From positions 23,216,001 through 23,280,000 of the forward strand of contig CM045733.1 of assembly GCA_024760905.1 (NCBI GenBank): a stretch of 64,000 nucleotides of DNA, read 5' to 3'. The translations under genes and the position numbers were made by a program. Shown piece by piece: positions 1 through 13,211 of this stretch. Under the pieces are notes generated by a model. That model ran no database searches and was not told where the DNA came from. It saw nothing but the letters and a program-made list of their open reading frames with translations. The DNA is from Plotosus lineatus (Eukaryota; Chordata; Actinopteri; Siluriformes; Plotosidae). The stretch's first letter is position 1. Each line of letters begins with the position of its first letter.

Positions 1-199
1 CACATACAGGTTGAATTGTGAACACTGAACCAATTCAGGACAATCTCCAGGGACATATGGGGATCGCCCAAGTGTAAACACAGCCACATTATCGCTTCGA
101 CCAAATGACATGTAACATCTCAATAACACAACATTTACAGACTCGAATGTCTCTTTTATTTTACGATTGAAGAAAGAAATCTTCTCACACATCATATGT

Positions 200-646
<447 letters not shown>

Positions 647-671
647 GTAAAATACATTTCTAATAAATTAT

Positions 672-778
<107 letters not shown>

Positions 779-1052
779 CTTTTAATGGAATTATAACATC
801 ACACGGTTCAGCAGGACAAGAAAATTCAAAATGAAAGAATGAATGGAAGCAAAACTTAATTAATGCATGAATGGAGAATTAAAGAGAAATTCAAAAACTA
901 TTTAAATAGAAATGCTCGTGTGAAATACAATACAACCCAATGTTTCTAGAAGATTTTGGAACAAAATATTATGTACTGGGGCATTTCTGCAATCCTGTGG
1001 TACCTCTCTAGATCAGTATAGAGAGAAGTAAATTTAACTGCAAAACTACAAG

Positions 1053-1298
<246 letters not shown>

Positions 1299-1299
1299 T

Positions 1300-3220
1300 G
1301 AGGATTCTGCTTGAAAGTATTCAGATATGTAAAAAAAAATAAATCAAGTAAAAAGTGGGAGCAATGACTTTCCAAATAGTAAAGAAGCTGTAGCTTTTTA
1401 CAACCATAATAAAAAAGCCAAATAAACAACATTAACCATAAGCAGATGGTCCAGTATGTTTCCAGAATGTTGTATTTATGATGTCTATATTTGTGCCACA
1501 GCAAAGGTTGTATTATGGCTTTTGTAATAATTGTGGAACTTGTCAATTTTAAGGGAATATAAACTGATGACATGGGTAAAATCTGTTCCATGCAAATATC
1601 CAGCTATACAAAATATTTCTTTTCAGACCCCAATTAGCAGCAAAATCACTTTCTATTCTTTTCATGTTTAAGATCAAAATGACCACAATGAGGTCAGGCA
1701 CTTTGCATGGATAATCATGTCGTTCAGGAAGATGAGCCAGAGCGTGTTTGTACAGTCAACTAAACATCTGTCTAATTTTCCTTCACTCTGCTCTTTTCCT
1801 CCTGTCCCAGGGTATAAAAATATAAAAATAGGGAATGGTCATGTTCCCTAAAGACTCCATTTGTAGCTATGGAATTTAATGAATGTTCCACATTCATGAC
1901 CTTATTTTCATCCTACAGTTGGCATTGAGCTCCTTGAGCTATTTTCTCTTGACCTTTGATTCCTCACAAATCAAGTGTCTCGTTTGATTGTTTATTGTTA
2001 TTTTAATGACGCTGCATACGTGTACTTCAGGTATTCAAGTAATCCTTCCACCTTACACAAAATTTGTCTAGAAACTCTACATTTCCCCAAGCTGTGTATG
2101 GTGCCTTAGTGTGAGATCTGCATCCACCATGAACTTCACCAAGATAAAGCTGATCCAGTAGATTAATTCATTAGTAGCAGTGCTCCCGGGCGGAGAACCA
2201 TGGCCATGGAACATTGCTTGGATGGTTGTCACGGTGTCCACCACAGAAACCCCAATAAGGCACAGAGTTGATGCTGACTGACTGTTATACATCACTGACT
2301 TGCATGACAATGGGCAGCAAGTAAAAAAAACAGATTCATTAATAATATTTTAACCGAAACTCCAAAAAATAAAGGCACTCATCAAAATATATTCATCAGG
2401 AGCTCTGCTTTTAGGCAGTGCTGATATTTATATACTATATAAACAATAAAGTTAAATTGTTCCAAAGACTTCTGCGGAAAAGCAAACCACAAGTTAGATG
2501 GGAAATCCCATATTCTGAGATTTGGTTGTAATTTATTCATATGAACCAGCTGATAAATGCTTTTTGTGTCTATGCTGATTTCTTTCACCCAATGTTGTTT
2601 TGTGGGTGTGCTGCTGCATTTGAGTTTTTGCCTTAGTGTTGCATTCACACAGTGCTGACTCCGCTGCACAGGAATAGACTCTCACATTTTCACTGTCAGA
2701 CACATGGGCAAGCAGTCAAGTACTTTTGTCCCAGTTTTTTTCTCCAGTTGTACTGCATGATTGCCTGCTGTTTTACAATGTTATAGGGGCCTTGACTCTC
2801 CAAATGTGTATTTAGGTTCCCAAGCATCATACCACAGAGACACACAGAGATGGGAGCCTGTGAGCAGCAGGCAGTAAGAAATACCTTGCAATATGCTAAA
2901 TAAGCTTTTAACACCCAAAGATGCTTAACCAAATATGTTAATCATGAATGTGTTGTTTTTCCCCCACATTCACTGTTTTTGCACCTCCAAATGCCACACA
3001 ATTGATATTGAAACTTTACACACCTTGTTAAAGTGGCATTTTATTCAAAGGTAAAATATGAACACAACATAGTGCTAAGCACTCCAGTCTCACTACAATA
3101 ATTGTACGCAGCCAGTATTAAATACTTTAAAAAAATATATATATTTTTTTTTTCTCATGCACTGAGCATAAGGACATGGTCGGCATGTTGGTAGCTCACA
3201 GCCAGGCTTGGTTTGAGTTC
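1300..3220. other. no recognisable feature
   Basis: This is AT-rich unique-looking sequence. The open frames are short and lack family motifs. A run of T follows a run of A near 3130-3152. I see no gene or classified repeat. Confidence 0.5.
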
Positions 3221-3221
3221 T

Positions 3222-3482
3222 GAGCCTGGGCGTTTCTGTGTGGAGTTTACATGCTCTCCCTGTCCTCCAGTTTCCACCCACAGTCAAAAGATATACATAG
3301 GCTGACTGGTTGTGCCAAATTGATCCTAAGTGTGAATGTGAACTCGAATGATAGTTTGTGTTGGCCTGCGATGGTCTGTCAAGCTGGTCAGGGTGTACCC
3401 CATCTTTGCCCAGTGTCGGCTGAGATAGACACCGATCTCTTATAACTCTTAACAGTAGGATTAAGTGGTTCAGCTTATGAAT
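3222..3482 (+). mobile_element. SINE C, 5'-truncated, L2-type tail
   Basis: The body begins at GGGCGTTTCTGTGTGGAG, followed by the 'AAATTG...GTGTGAATGTGAA' segment, then the GTCAGGGTGTACCCC...GGCTGAGATAG tail and the AGGATTAAGTGGTTCAG end. These blocks recur in the SINE C copies at 12425, 25655 and 55226. The copy is strongly diverged. Confidence 0.7.
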
Positions 3483-3843
3483 GAGTGAGTAATGCATAAT
3501 GACATGACCAGAAATGATACAGAAGAGTAGAACAACAAAAAAAAAAGCACAAAGAAACCGCCCCCCCCAACCCCAGAAAATTATTCTTGAAAAAAATAAG
3601 AAAACTATAATAAATAATTAGTAAATAGCAAGATATTATTGAGAGAAAAAAGAAAAAGACAGTTGAAATCATATAATAGGAATTAGCACAGACTCTCAGT
3701 GTATATCTACAATCCTGATTGTAAATTGTTGGGAAGGATAACCGTCCAGGTATGAACCTGATTAGAATAAAATGCTTTAAAAAAAAAAAACAGTAAAAGA
3801 GCTGTAGCAGTTGACTGATTGAAAAAAAAAATATATATAAATA

Positions 3844-4129
3844 AGGTAAGTCTGTTGGGTTTTTACACCAGAGCCTAGTGGCTCATCATGTTTCTGTAGC
3901 GTGAAGCGACCAGGAGCTCAACTCCTCCTGGATGGGACACTAGTCCATCACAGGTTACCTTCCCAGTATATTTTTTCTGGTACCCATTTATACTGCTGGG
4001 TGAACAGAGGCACACTTGTGGTTGAGACCTTGCCCAGGGGTCTTTGCACAGTGAGGGTCTCAGTGGGATTTGAACTCACAACCTCCTGATCATGAGCCCA
4101 GCACTCTAACCACTACACCACCGGCCCCA
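3844..4129 (-). mobile_element. SINE B, near full length
   Basis: On the minus strand the copy starts with a tRNA-like head (GGGGCCGGTGGTGTAGTGGT, then a B-box-like GTTGTGAGTTC) and ends with the AACAGACTTACCT tail. The same roughly 300-bp unit occurs at 43264-43571 (minus) and 26237-26536 (plus). The head is directly joined to a TA repeat. Confidence 0.75.

Positions 4130-4378
<249 letters not shown>

Positions 4379-4422
<44 letters not shown>
4379..4422. repeat. (AT)n microsatellite
   Basis: A pure AT array lies between the SINE B fragment and the palindrome that starts at 4421. Confidence 0.95.
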
Positions 4423-4425
<3 letters not shown>

Positions 4426-4550
4426 CAATCCAGCGCCCTATACCACTAGACCACCACTGCCCTGCTCCACCACTGCCCCACTATATATAGTGGGGCAGTG
4501 GTGGAGCAGGGCAGTGGTGGTCTAGTGGTATAGGGCGCTGGATTGCTGAT
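4421..4550. repeat. perfect 130-bp palindrome made of SINE A heads
   Basis: The left half (ATCAGCAATCCAGCGCC...) is the exact reverse complement of the right half (...GGCGCTGGATTGCTGAT). The centre is CTATATATAG at 4485/4486, with no spacer. Each arm is the tRNA-like head of SINE A, so two heads face each other. The right arm continues into a SINE A body. Confidence 0.93.
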
Positions 4551-4740
4551 CCAAAAGGTTGGGGGTTTGAGTCCCCTCTTTCGTAAAGAGTAGGCTGCAA
4601 AGCCGTCAGTGTGTTTCTGTCCCTTGCTAAAAAGGGTTGTGACAGGAAGGGCATCCAACGTAAAAACCTCTGCCAAATCAAACGTGCGAATCAGATGATT
4701 CGCTGTGACTCACGAGTAAAAGGGAAAAAGCAGAAAGGAA

Positions 4741-4743
<3 letters not shown>
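4509..4743 (+). mobile_element. SINE A, RTE-type tail, internally deleted
   Basis: A tRNA-like head (GGTCTAGTGGTATAGGG, then GGTTGGGGGTTTGAGTCCC) jumps directly to the TTCGTAAAGAGTAGGCTGC segment, so the middle of the body is missing. It ends with the RTE-type tail: GGGTTGTGACAGGAAGGGC, GATTCGCTGTGACTC and GAAAGGAAGAC. A TA array follows. Confidence 0.85.
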
Positions 4744-4798
<55 letters not shown>

Positions 4799-4807
4799 GT
4801 GTGTGTA
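4744..4807. repeat. (TA)n-(GT)n microsatellite
   Basis: A TA array directly follows the SINE A 3' end and passes into a short GT run. Confidence 0.95.
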
Positions 4808-4996
4808 CGCAAAAATATCACCATATATGGTTAAGGATCTATTGGTGCATATGTAGTACATAGCTATGCCTTTAATGAATTGAATTTGATGGCCTGTTGC
4901 TTGTGATGACTGGTGACATCTGGAACAACTGATATCAGAATATCAGACATTGAAAACAGTTTGAACTCTTTAGCTCTCATAAGATAGAGACAGTGA

Positions 4997-5330
4997 ATGC
5001 CATTGTGGCATACTGGTTATCACTTCCACCTGACAGCATGCAGGTACTGGGTTTCAGCCTTGTGTGGAAAGGGGCATTTCTGCGTGGAGTGTGTATGCCC
5101 TTTTTGTACTTGTGTGGGCTTTCTTCAAGTGCTCTGGTTATCTTTCACCATCCAAGGACATGAACATAAGACTCATTATATATTCTCTGTTGCCCCAGGT
5201 GTGAATGTGAGTGTGAATAGTTGTGCATTTGTGTGATGGACTTATGAGCTGTTCAGGGTGTACGCCACCTTCACCCAGAGTCGGATGGCTGTGAGGGCAG
5301 TTTCTCTGCATCCTAATAAATGATAAAGGC
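4997..5330 (+). mobile_element. SINE C, diverged
   Basis: The copy has a degenerate tRNA-like head (GTGGCATACTGGTTATCA), then the GGCATTTCTGCGTGGAG body, the GTGTGAATGTGAGTGTGAAT segment and an L2-type tail (CTGTTCAGGGTGTACGCC). The order of blocks is as in the other SINE C copies. Confidence 0.65.
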
Positions 5331-5744
5331 CTTTGGAGAATTAAATGGAGGAAGAAAGAAAAAAAAACTATAGTACTGACAGTAAATCATAAACAATAAG
5401 CAACTTTGGACTGTAACAAGTGGCAGATGCAAATAGAGGTGAATCAGGCACAGCCAATACAGTATATGATCCAAAAGCTGTCAGAGATCGTTACCTCAAG
5501 GTCTTATTTCCAGACATCTTTTATCTTGGTTACTGTTGAAGGATTGATGTGTTGGATTGCGTCATGGTCTAGAAATACTAACTTTAAGGCTTGTGCCAGG
5601 TCTTATGCAGTCTGATGGGAGAAAGAGAAATGTAGAATATGCTCCATTAGGCGTAGCTTAGAACTAAAAAATGATTGAGAGATGTTAACATTTTTAATCA
5701 TTTTTAAAGATATCAAATGGGCTAAATTGGTGATTCACAAAGAG

Positions 5745-5996
5745 CTCATTCATTAATTTTCTTAGACACTTAATCGTAATTAGAGTTACAGGGAATCTGG
5801 CACCCATCTCAGCGAACTCTGGGCGAGGGCAGAGTACATGCTCTGTAGCTCACCAGGCCATCACAGGGCAGAAACGTGCTGACCTCAATGCAGCCTACTC
5901 TTTTCGAAAGTCAGCCATGGTTCGTTTATATGCCTCTCACCATAGACAGTGAGAGACATTCCCAGTCTTCAGTAACCCAGTTAGATGCACTGTGTC
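5745..5996 (-). mobile_element. SINE A, L2-type tail, 5' truncated
   Basis: Read on the plus strand, the L2-type tail comes first (CTTAATCGTAATTAGAG, GGGCGAGGGCAGAGTAC). The SINE A body follows (AAAGTCAGCCATGGTTC, CACCATAGACAGTGAGAGAC). The tRNA head is missing. Confidence 0.8.
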
Positions 5997-6320
5997 ACAC
6001 CGAGTTGTTCAAACATATTAATTCTATTTCATAATTTAAACGATGGGCTAACCTGAGGACATAATGCAAACACGATGTGACAATATAGGAGTGAAGCTAA
6101 CTGCTTATAGTAAAATAATACAGTCCAAATTAGGACCAAATTCTTATACTACTTTGGACCACATGATTGTTATTCATTTGGAACTAGACTGTTTTTCTTA
6201 TCTTCAATTATCAGTTAATTTTACATGAATAGGAATGTTTATCTGTGAAGCTACCCTTGCTCACTGTATGTCTGATTCGCCTGTTTTATATCTTGTACTG
6301 GTTCTGGGTTCTGGGTGCTG

Positions 6321-6347
6321 TTTTTTTTTTTTTTTTTTTTTTTTTTT
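6321..6347. repeat. poly(T) tract
   Basis: A run of 27 T. No retroelement was recognised next to it. Confidence 0.95.
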
Positions 6348-6610
6348 CAATAACGATAAGAAGATTGCATAATCTAAAAAATTATCTTGCATATGCATAA
6401 TAACTTTTCAATGTAACACTGATTCATATAAGTAGAAAATCTGAGATTACGTAAAAAGGAACAGAATAATTTCAAGGAATAATAAAGATGGCAATGGTTA
6501 AGTGTACCTGTGCCCTGTACAGGGGTAATTGACACTTACAAACAGGGGTATTCAAAAAGTACCAAAAACACATTGTGGCCAATTCTATAACACTGTTTGC
6601 CATCTGTATG

Positions 6611-6985
<375 letters not shown>

Positions 6986-6986
6986 A

Positions 6987-6989
<3 letters not shown>

Positions 6990-7058
<69 letters not shown>
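6990..7058. repeat. (TA)n microsatellite
   Basis: A pure TA array between the MITE remnant and the Tc1-like element. Confidence 0.96.
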
Positions 7059-7062
<4 letters not shown>

Positions 7063-7139
7063 AATACTGATATGTGTAGGACAGTAATAGAATCAAACAG
7101 ACCCAAGCATGCTGCTGATTCTGTGTAATTGAATCACTA

Positions 7140-8620
7140 ATTTAAAGGGGTGTGTTCAAACTAATAACAGTGCGGAGTTCAATTAGTGACATCATTCATT
7201 ATTTGAAAAACAGGTGCCAATTATTTGTCTTATTTAAAGAAGGAGGGCGACAAATGTTGTACATATTGGTTATAGAGCATCTCTCTCGGAAATTCTGAGG
7301 GAAATGGGTCATTCCAGACATTGTTCAGGACAACAGTGTTCCTTGATTAAAAGGGTGATTGGAGAGGCGTAAACATATAAAGAAGTGCAGAAAATGACAG
7401 GCTGTCCATCTAAAATTATCCTAAATGCTTTATAGTGGCAAACAAAACCTGAAAGACATGGAAGAAAGTGAAAAAACACCATTTGAATGGATCAAGTTGG
7501 AACATGGACTCAGCCAAAAATCTTTTTTTTTTACCTGTGAGTCCCGTTGCAAATGAAGATGCCTATATGAAGATGGTGGAATGGTGGCTTAGTGGTTAGC
7601 ACATCCACCTCACAGCAAGAAGGGCCTAAGTTCAATTCCCAGCATGGGCATTTCTGTGTGGGATTTGCATGTTGTCCCCATGCTTGCATGAGTTTCCTCC
7701 AGGTACTCCAATTTCCTTCCACAGTACAAAAACATGCACAGTAAGTTAATTGTCTGTTCCAAATCGCCCCTAGGTGTGAGTGTGAATATGAACGGTTCTG
7801 TGAGTATTGGCCCCTTCTATGGTATTGATTGCCCAGTGAATGAATGTGAAGCCAAGCTATCAGCAATAAGCCCCTACAAAGTCCCACTGTTGAACCAAAG
7901 ATACATGCTGAAGAGGTTACAATTTACCAAAGAACACACTGACTGGCCTAGGAGACTGACTGGAGACAGTTTGTCAGATGACACTCAAACACTGAATTCA
8001 AGCCCCAATACACTATGAAGACAGTGAAACATGGTGGCGCAAGCATCATGATATGGGGATGTTGCTCATACTACGGTCTCAAGACTATTTTTCATATTCT
8101 AGAGCTCATGGATTGGTTTGAGTACATAAGAATTCTTGAAGAGGTCGTGCTGCCTTATGCTAAGGAGGAAATGCCCTTGAAATGGGTGGTCCAACAAGAC
8201 AACAACCCCAAACATACCAGTAAACGGGCAACATTTGGTTCCAGACCAATAAGATTGATGTTATGGAGTGGCGGTCAGATCCTCGAACCTTAATCTAGTC
8301 GATAACTAGTGGGGGTGACATCAAACATGCAGCCTCTGAGACGAAACCAAAAAATCCAGAAGAACTGTGGAATGTAGTCCAATCATCCTGAGCTGGAAAA
8401 CCTGTTCACAGGTTCCAGAAGTTGGTTGACTCCATGCAACACAAATGTGCAGCAGTTCTCAGAAACAGTGTTTATACAAATAAATATTAGTTCAGTGATT
8501 CAAAGGAAAAAAAAAATCTTAAACCATTTTTCAGTTTATACAGTAAATGTTTGAGTTTGTAAAGAAGAATGTAGATATTGATTTTTTTTTTTTTTGAACA
8601 GCTGAATACTCTTTTTTCGT
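7140..8620 (+). pseudogene. Tc1-like transposase pseudogene with SINE insertion
   Basis: Tc1 transposases excise and paste elements at TA sites using a DDE catalytic triad. The readable C-terminal part is at 8015-8293: the segments KHGGASIMIWG, then LEEVVLPYAKEEMPLKW, then QQDNNPKHTSK, which match the second catalytic Asp region of Tc1 proteins. Weaker similarity continues to GTGGAATGTAGTCC and GTTGGTTGACTCCATGC (8370-8440). Upstream, 7200-7570 holds the diverged 5' part with many stops. A SINE C sits at 7576-7845 and a segment just before it is deleted. Degenerate termini are near 7150 (GGGGTGTGTTCAAACTAA) and 8590-8610. The element is inactive. Confidence 0.8.
7576..7845 (+). mobile_element. 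SINE C inside the Tc1-like element
   Basis: The copy has a tRNA-like head (GGCTTAGTGGTTAGCAC, CACAGCAAGAAGG, GTTCAATTCC), then GGGCATTTCTGTGTGGGATT and AAACATGCACAGTAAGTTAAT, ending in GAATGAATG. Tc1 sequence resumes at TGTGAAGCCAAGC and repeats the ATGAAG found before the SINE. The tail is shorter than in the full SINE C. Confidence 0.82.
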
Positions 8621-8649
8621 CATGTTTTGATTACAGATAATTTGAGCTG

Positions 8650-9164
8650 TCTTTTTAATCAAACTAAAAATAATTTGAATAAAACTGTTGATCATTCAGG
8701 GAAGGTGCATGCTATGTGGCAACTCTTTTTTAGCGGAAATTGATTCATTCAAGATCGATGTGATGTCTTGAATAAAGAATAACTTAACAGTGGGTGTGGT
8801 GTTCTTTGGGTCAAAAGCAGTGTTTTGTTTGTTTGTTTCGGTTTTTGCACAAAATATTATTGACAAAAAGATATCATCATACCACAGTGCATTCGTCATA
8901 TGCTTCAGGGTGGTTTATTTAGGTTTATTCATTTGCTTGCTTGTATGGTTTTTTAGTTTTTTCAAGAAAGGACATTTATGCTGTCTCTCCCATAGCCCAG
9001 GAATGCCCTATTGTTTTTCATGTGAACATGAGTTTAAATGTGATTGATTTATTTTAAGAACAATCACATGTTCCAGAAACAGGGTGCAGACAAACTTGTG
9101 CAAAGATTTCTAATTGTTTTTTACTTGAATTGTGCTGGGGACAATATTACATTAAAGAGGGAGT
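8650..9164. other. no recognisable feature
   Basis: AT-rich sequence with short frames and no family motif that I recognise. Confidence 0.45.
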
Positions 9165-9182
9165 AGGAGAAATATGTGAAAG

Positions 9183-9343
9183 GCTGCAAAGTCGTCAGCG
9201 TGTTTCTGTCCCTTGCTAAAAAGGGTTGTGACAGGAAGGGCATCCGACGTAAAAATCTCTGCCAAATCAAACGTGCGAATCAGATGGTTCGCTGTGGCGA
9301 CTCCTGAGTAAAAGGGAAAAAGCCGAAAGGAAGACAGACAGAC
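9183..9343 (+). mobile_element. SINE A, 5'-truncated, RTE-type tail, with TSD
   Basis: The copy begins inside the body (GCTGCAAAGTCGTCAGCG), runs through the full RTE-type tail and ends AAAGCCGAAAGGAAGAC(AGAC)n. A perfect 18-bp duplication, AGGAGAAATATGTGAAAG, flanks it at 9165-9182 and 9344-9361. This shows 5'-truncated target-primed insertion and marks the 3' end of the element. Confidence 0.93.
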
Positions 9344-9361
9344 AGGAGAAATATGTGAAAG

Positions 9362-10281
9362 ATGCAATTTTGGTTTTATTCATTACATCACAAAAACAGG
9401 GGATTTGAAAGTGTTTATAGAATTTCAAATACTCTGCACATGCAATATTCAGTATTCTTTCTTACTACCTTTGTTCTTTTATAAAACCTACATTTCTTTC
9501 TCCATTGGTTATTCATTGTTTTCTTGCATTCAGTGCTGTGGAAAAGACCGTGAAATCAGTGTAGGATAAAATATATAAGCAAATACTTCCCAGGCATATT
9601 AAATAAGCATGAATATAGTGTCATCTCTTAGAAGTTAAATTTAATCCATCACAACGTCTTTCTGAAAGCATTTGCTTCCTCCTGTATGCATCAATGACCC
9701 CTTCAATAGGTGCAATAATATTAGTAAACGCTTCCACCTATTTATTTCTTTTGAGTTCATATGCATTTTCTGTTTCTTGACATTTGATCTTTGACTTTTC
9801 GACCTAGCATGAATTGGTTTTGCACTGCCAAGTTTATTGCACATGTACAAGATAATTCCTCCAGTGTTGTTATTCTTATTATAAACAGACACAGAACAGA
9901 ACAAAGATGTTATCTTTGGTGTATTTAGCTTTGTTATCTTTAGTGAAATTTCACCGACATTGTGCAGCAGGGAGCCGTCACTAAATTCATGCTGGGATTG
10001 CCATAGTACATTTCTTTTTCCATGCTAGTAATCACAGCCAAAACATATAAAAGGTAAGAAGACTTGAAGCACAGGAATAAATGTTAAACGGGCTGCTAGT
10101 TATAAAAGCTAAAGCCTCTAAAATTGCATACCATTCTTGGTTAGGCAGGGTAGCCATCTTGGCTGTGTGTTATGATTGACTTCTTTCTGTCAAGAAAGTT
10201 TTGAGCATGAAAGGGAGATAGCAAGGCTAAAAAGTAACATAGTAAAAGTACTAATATTAATAACTCTGATTTATCAATTCG
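9362..10281. other. no recognisable feature
   Basis: AT-rich sequence without coding signal or a repeat family I recognise. Confidence 0.45.
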
Positions 10282-10296
10282 AATATTGAGTTAAAT

Positions 10297-10652
10297 GGGG
10301 CAGTGGTGGTCTAGTGGTATAGGGCACTGGATCGCTGATCCAAAGGTTGGGGGTTCGAGTCCCACTCTCCACAGGGTTGTCACTGTCGTCCCCCCCCAGT
10401 GCGGCTAACTGGGTTATCAAAGGCGGGCAATGTCTCTCACTGTCTATGGTGAGAGGCATGTAAAAGAACCATTGCTGACTTTCGTAAAGAGTAGGCTGCA
10501 AAGTTGTCGGTGTGTTTCTGTCTCTTGCTAAAAAGGGTTGTGACAGGAAGGCCATCCGACGTAAAAACCTCTGCTAAATCAAACATTCGAATCAGATGAT
10601 TTGCTGTGGCGACTCCCGAGTAAAAGGGAAAAAAGCCGAAAGGAAGACAGAC
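10297..10652 (+). mobile_element. full-length SINE A, RTE-type tail, with TSD
   Basis: This is the best reference copy of the RTE-type form, 356 bp. The head is GGGGCAGTGGTGGTCTAGTG with A box, and the B box is GGTTGGGGGTTCGAGTCCC. The body has CAGTGCGGCTAACTGGGTT, CACTGTCTATGGTGAGAGGC and AAGAACCATTGCTGACTTTC. The tail has GGGTTGTGACAGGAAGGCC and TGCTGTGGCGACTCCCGAG, ending GAAAGGAAGACAGAC. A perfect 15-bp duplication, AATATTGAGTTAAAT, lies at 10282-10296 and 10653-10667. Confidence 0.95.
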
Positions 10653-10961
10653 AATATTGAGTTAAATAAACTCGGTCTGATTCAGTTACCGATGGGGTAA
10701 TGATAGAACTTTTAGTCTTGGTAAAGTTGATTTTGTGAACAGTTTTTGAGTAAGATGACTTTTGTCATAGTGTCTCTCAAGAAAGTAGAAAAAATAAGCT
10801 TTGTCCTTATTTTGCACAGCATCTGTCTGTTATGTAGGTAGGGCTATATTTGTGATTTGTGCCTGCTAACAGATGTGACAACCCGACAGTAATTTCCCGA
10901 CATTAAAAAAAACACTCTTCTCACCATCAGAATGTAATGAAACTCTGTCAACTTTTAGAAT

Positions 10962-11808
10962 ACCGTATTTGAAGTAATAAGCACCCTCCTCCAATAAGCC
11001 CCCCCACCCCAATGTTCTTGATCTTATGTAAAATAACTGCCAATGTGTACTGGGAGCAGAATCATAGATCAAACTTACCAATTTTATTCGATCAGTCTCT
11101 GTAACGGTAAAATGAGGCGTTCACTGCCTGTAAAAGTGAGTTTGCACGGTATTTCAAGACCTCCTGCCACTGGGGAATGTCTATAATGTTCATCAGTAAC
11201 AACACATTTGATTGTTCTGCCGTGCTTTAAAAGACAGGAAAATATTTTGCTGTCTTCTTTTCGTAAATGTCCAACGACCAATGAACCATTAGAAACTGCT
11301 CCAGCAAAACTATGTGATGCTCTGAATAAATGAAGCGATGAGCCATATATGGACCTGTCAGAATGTGATGACGAGTATTTTTCACCTGATTCTCCTGCTC
11401 ACTATTCATAAATTTAAGGACGCTCTTGGCCATGTACTTTTATTTATGTTTGTGTCGATTGGTTCAATGTGTCATGTCCTAAAGCTGACATTCGTGTTCA
11501 TTGGCTCGATTTTACTTCCTGGAAAATATTTAAAGGAATAGCACCTGGAGGGAAAAGTAAGGAGTCTTTTTTTAATGTATGCTGTTTTCTGTTTATTTTC
11601 AGCTGTCATGTAAGTAGTTTGGTTGATACTACAAAATGAATAATACAAATACCAGTAAAACTTTTTTATTGTTCTGTTATTATTCATGTTTTCCACCTCC
11701 ATGGCAATAAGCACTTACCGTTCCACTCCACTGGTAACATTTTAATAAGGGCCCAGCCACTCCAATTTTTAAAGCGCCCTGGGTGCTTATCACGTCGAAT
11801 ACGGTATG
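10962..11808. mobile_element. pogo-like DNA transposon remnant with TIRs
   Basis: The left end is ACCGTATTTGAAGTAATAAG and the right end, reverse complemented, is ACCGTATTCGACGTGATAAG. They match over about 25 bp with three differences and are flanked by TA. The interior (about 11290-11390) encodes a degenerate acidic peptide ending, EPYMDLSECDDEY, also seen in the copy at 35908. This resembles the acidic C-terminus of a pogo-type transposase. Most of the transposase is missing. Confidence 0.65.
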
Positions 11809-11809
11809 T

Positions 11810-12420
11810 TAAAAATGTCTATCTACCTCTCAACATTCTTAGCCATTTGATTCAGTGAGCTCTATGAATATGGCACTAGCCTCATACTGGAAACTGTGTA
11901 TAAATTCTGCACCATGAACAGATCTAAAGTGCTGAATGTAGACAATGGCGTCCAGTGTACTGGTTGTTGTGTGAGAACTCGTCAACTGAGAATTAATAGG
12001 GCCTATCTGCCATTTGAATTAAATGGAAGATGGACCTTGTTAGTTCTCGGTTTATGAACTGTAAGTAAACACTGAGTTGGTTGAATGAGTCAAATGTATC
12101 TGAGTGAAATGTGTCTGATGTCATATTACCAGTGTGGCATTCATTGTTAAAAATCTTAGTTCTGCTTGCATGTGATCCTTTAAGAAATACAAGTTCAGAG
12201 TTCTTTGATGATAGCAACATCTATAATTTTAGACTTTGCCCATTTTCTATTTCACTACCAAATGAAAAGGCTATTACTGATTTGAATATTTTCCCTCCTG
12301 TGTAAATTATGATAACAAAAACACACACAGCAAGCAGCCCAGTGTTTTGAGACATCCTGCTCACATTATGATAAAATCGCTTTGTGAAGTAGTTACTGTA
12401 TGGATGAGTTAATGCTTATA
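11810..12420. other. no recognisable feature
   Basis: AT-rich sequence. No gene or classified repeat seen. Confidence 0.45.
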
Positions 12421-12424
12421 TTAA

Positions 12425-12688
12425 TAATGTGAGAACGGGTACTCCAGTTTCCTTCAACAGTCCAAAAACATGCACAGTAGACTAGGTGGATGTTCCAAAT
12501 TGCCTCCAGATGTGAGTGTGAGTGTGAATGGTTGTGTGAGGGTTTGCCCTGCAATGGCCTGGCAAGCTGTCCAGGGTGTACCCCCCCACACCTAGAGTCA
12601 GCTAAGATGGGTGCCGACCTCCCCTCGACAATAATTAGAACTAAGCTGTTTAGAAAATTAATGAATTGATTAGATGAGCAAGTATAGT
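12425..12688 (+). mobile_element. SINE C, 5'-truncated, L2-type tail
   Basis: The copy starts at GGGTACTCCAGTTTCCTT, contains CCAAAAACATGCACAGTAG and GTGAGTGTGAGTGTGAATGG, then the L2-type tail CTGGCAAGCTGTCCAGGG and a degenerate AATTAGAACTAAGCTGTT end. Confidence 0.75.
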
Positions 12689-12907
12689 TTTTTTGTCATC
12701 TTTGTTTAATTGGTTTCTCTTATCCCTTAGGGCTGATGAAAAAAATCTGATGATGTTTTAGGTTTGAAACAGGCAGAAATATAGAGAATGTAGAAGTTCA
12801 AAAAATTTTAAACACCACTGTATGTATAGCCCCAGAAGAAACTTATTTTTTCAAAAATAATTTTAGTTGTAACTTCAGCTATTGTAATTTAAGTTTAAGG
12901 TATAGTT

Positions 12908-13092
12908 ATTCATTCATTAGTTTTCTAGATATGTAATCTTAATTAGTGCTGGCACCCATCTTAGTCAACTGGGCGAGGGCAGACTACACGCTAGACAGCT
13001 TGCCAGGCCATTGCAGGGCAGAAACATGCTGACGACTATCCCAACCTTAGGATCAGTAATCTAGCACCTTATCACTGGTCCACCACTGCCCA
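12908..13092 (-). mobile_element. SINE A, L2-type tail, internally deleted
   Basis: On the plus strand, tail blocks (GTAATCTTAATTAG, GGGCGAGGGCAGACTAC) jump directly to the head (CCCAACCTTAGGATCAGTA, CCACCACTGCCC). About 150 bp of body is missing. Confidence 0.75.
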
Positions 13093-13097
13093 TAGGT

Positions 13098-13102
13098 ATA
13101 AT

Positions 13103-13161
<59 letters not shown>
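13098..13161. repeat. (TAA)n microsatellite, left array
   Basis: A TAA array borders a solo RTE 3' end. Confidence 0.96.
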
Positions 13162-13162
<1 letters not shown>

Positions 13163-13211
13163 TCTTTTCCTTTTGGCTGTTCTCTTCAGGGGTCGTCACA
13201 GCAAACCGTCC
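13163..13211 (-). mobile_element. solo RTE 3' end, 49 bp
   Basis: TTCTTTTCCTTTTGGCTGTT...GGTCGTCACAGCAAACC is the reverse complement of the last roughly 50 bp of the RTE-like LINE (compare 42709-42757). TAA arrays flank it on both sides. It is either an extremely 5'-truncated RTE insertion or a SINE remnant. Confidence 0.75.

Noticed and set aside
10297..10370. A tRNA gene
   Set aside because: A- and B-box-like sequences are present, but the cloverleaf is not convincing and the segment recurs as the head of a dispersed SINE.
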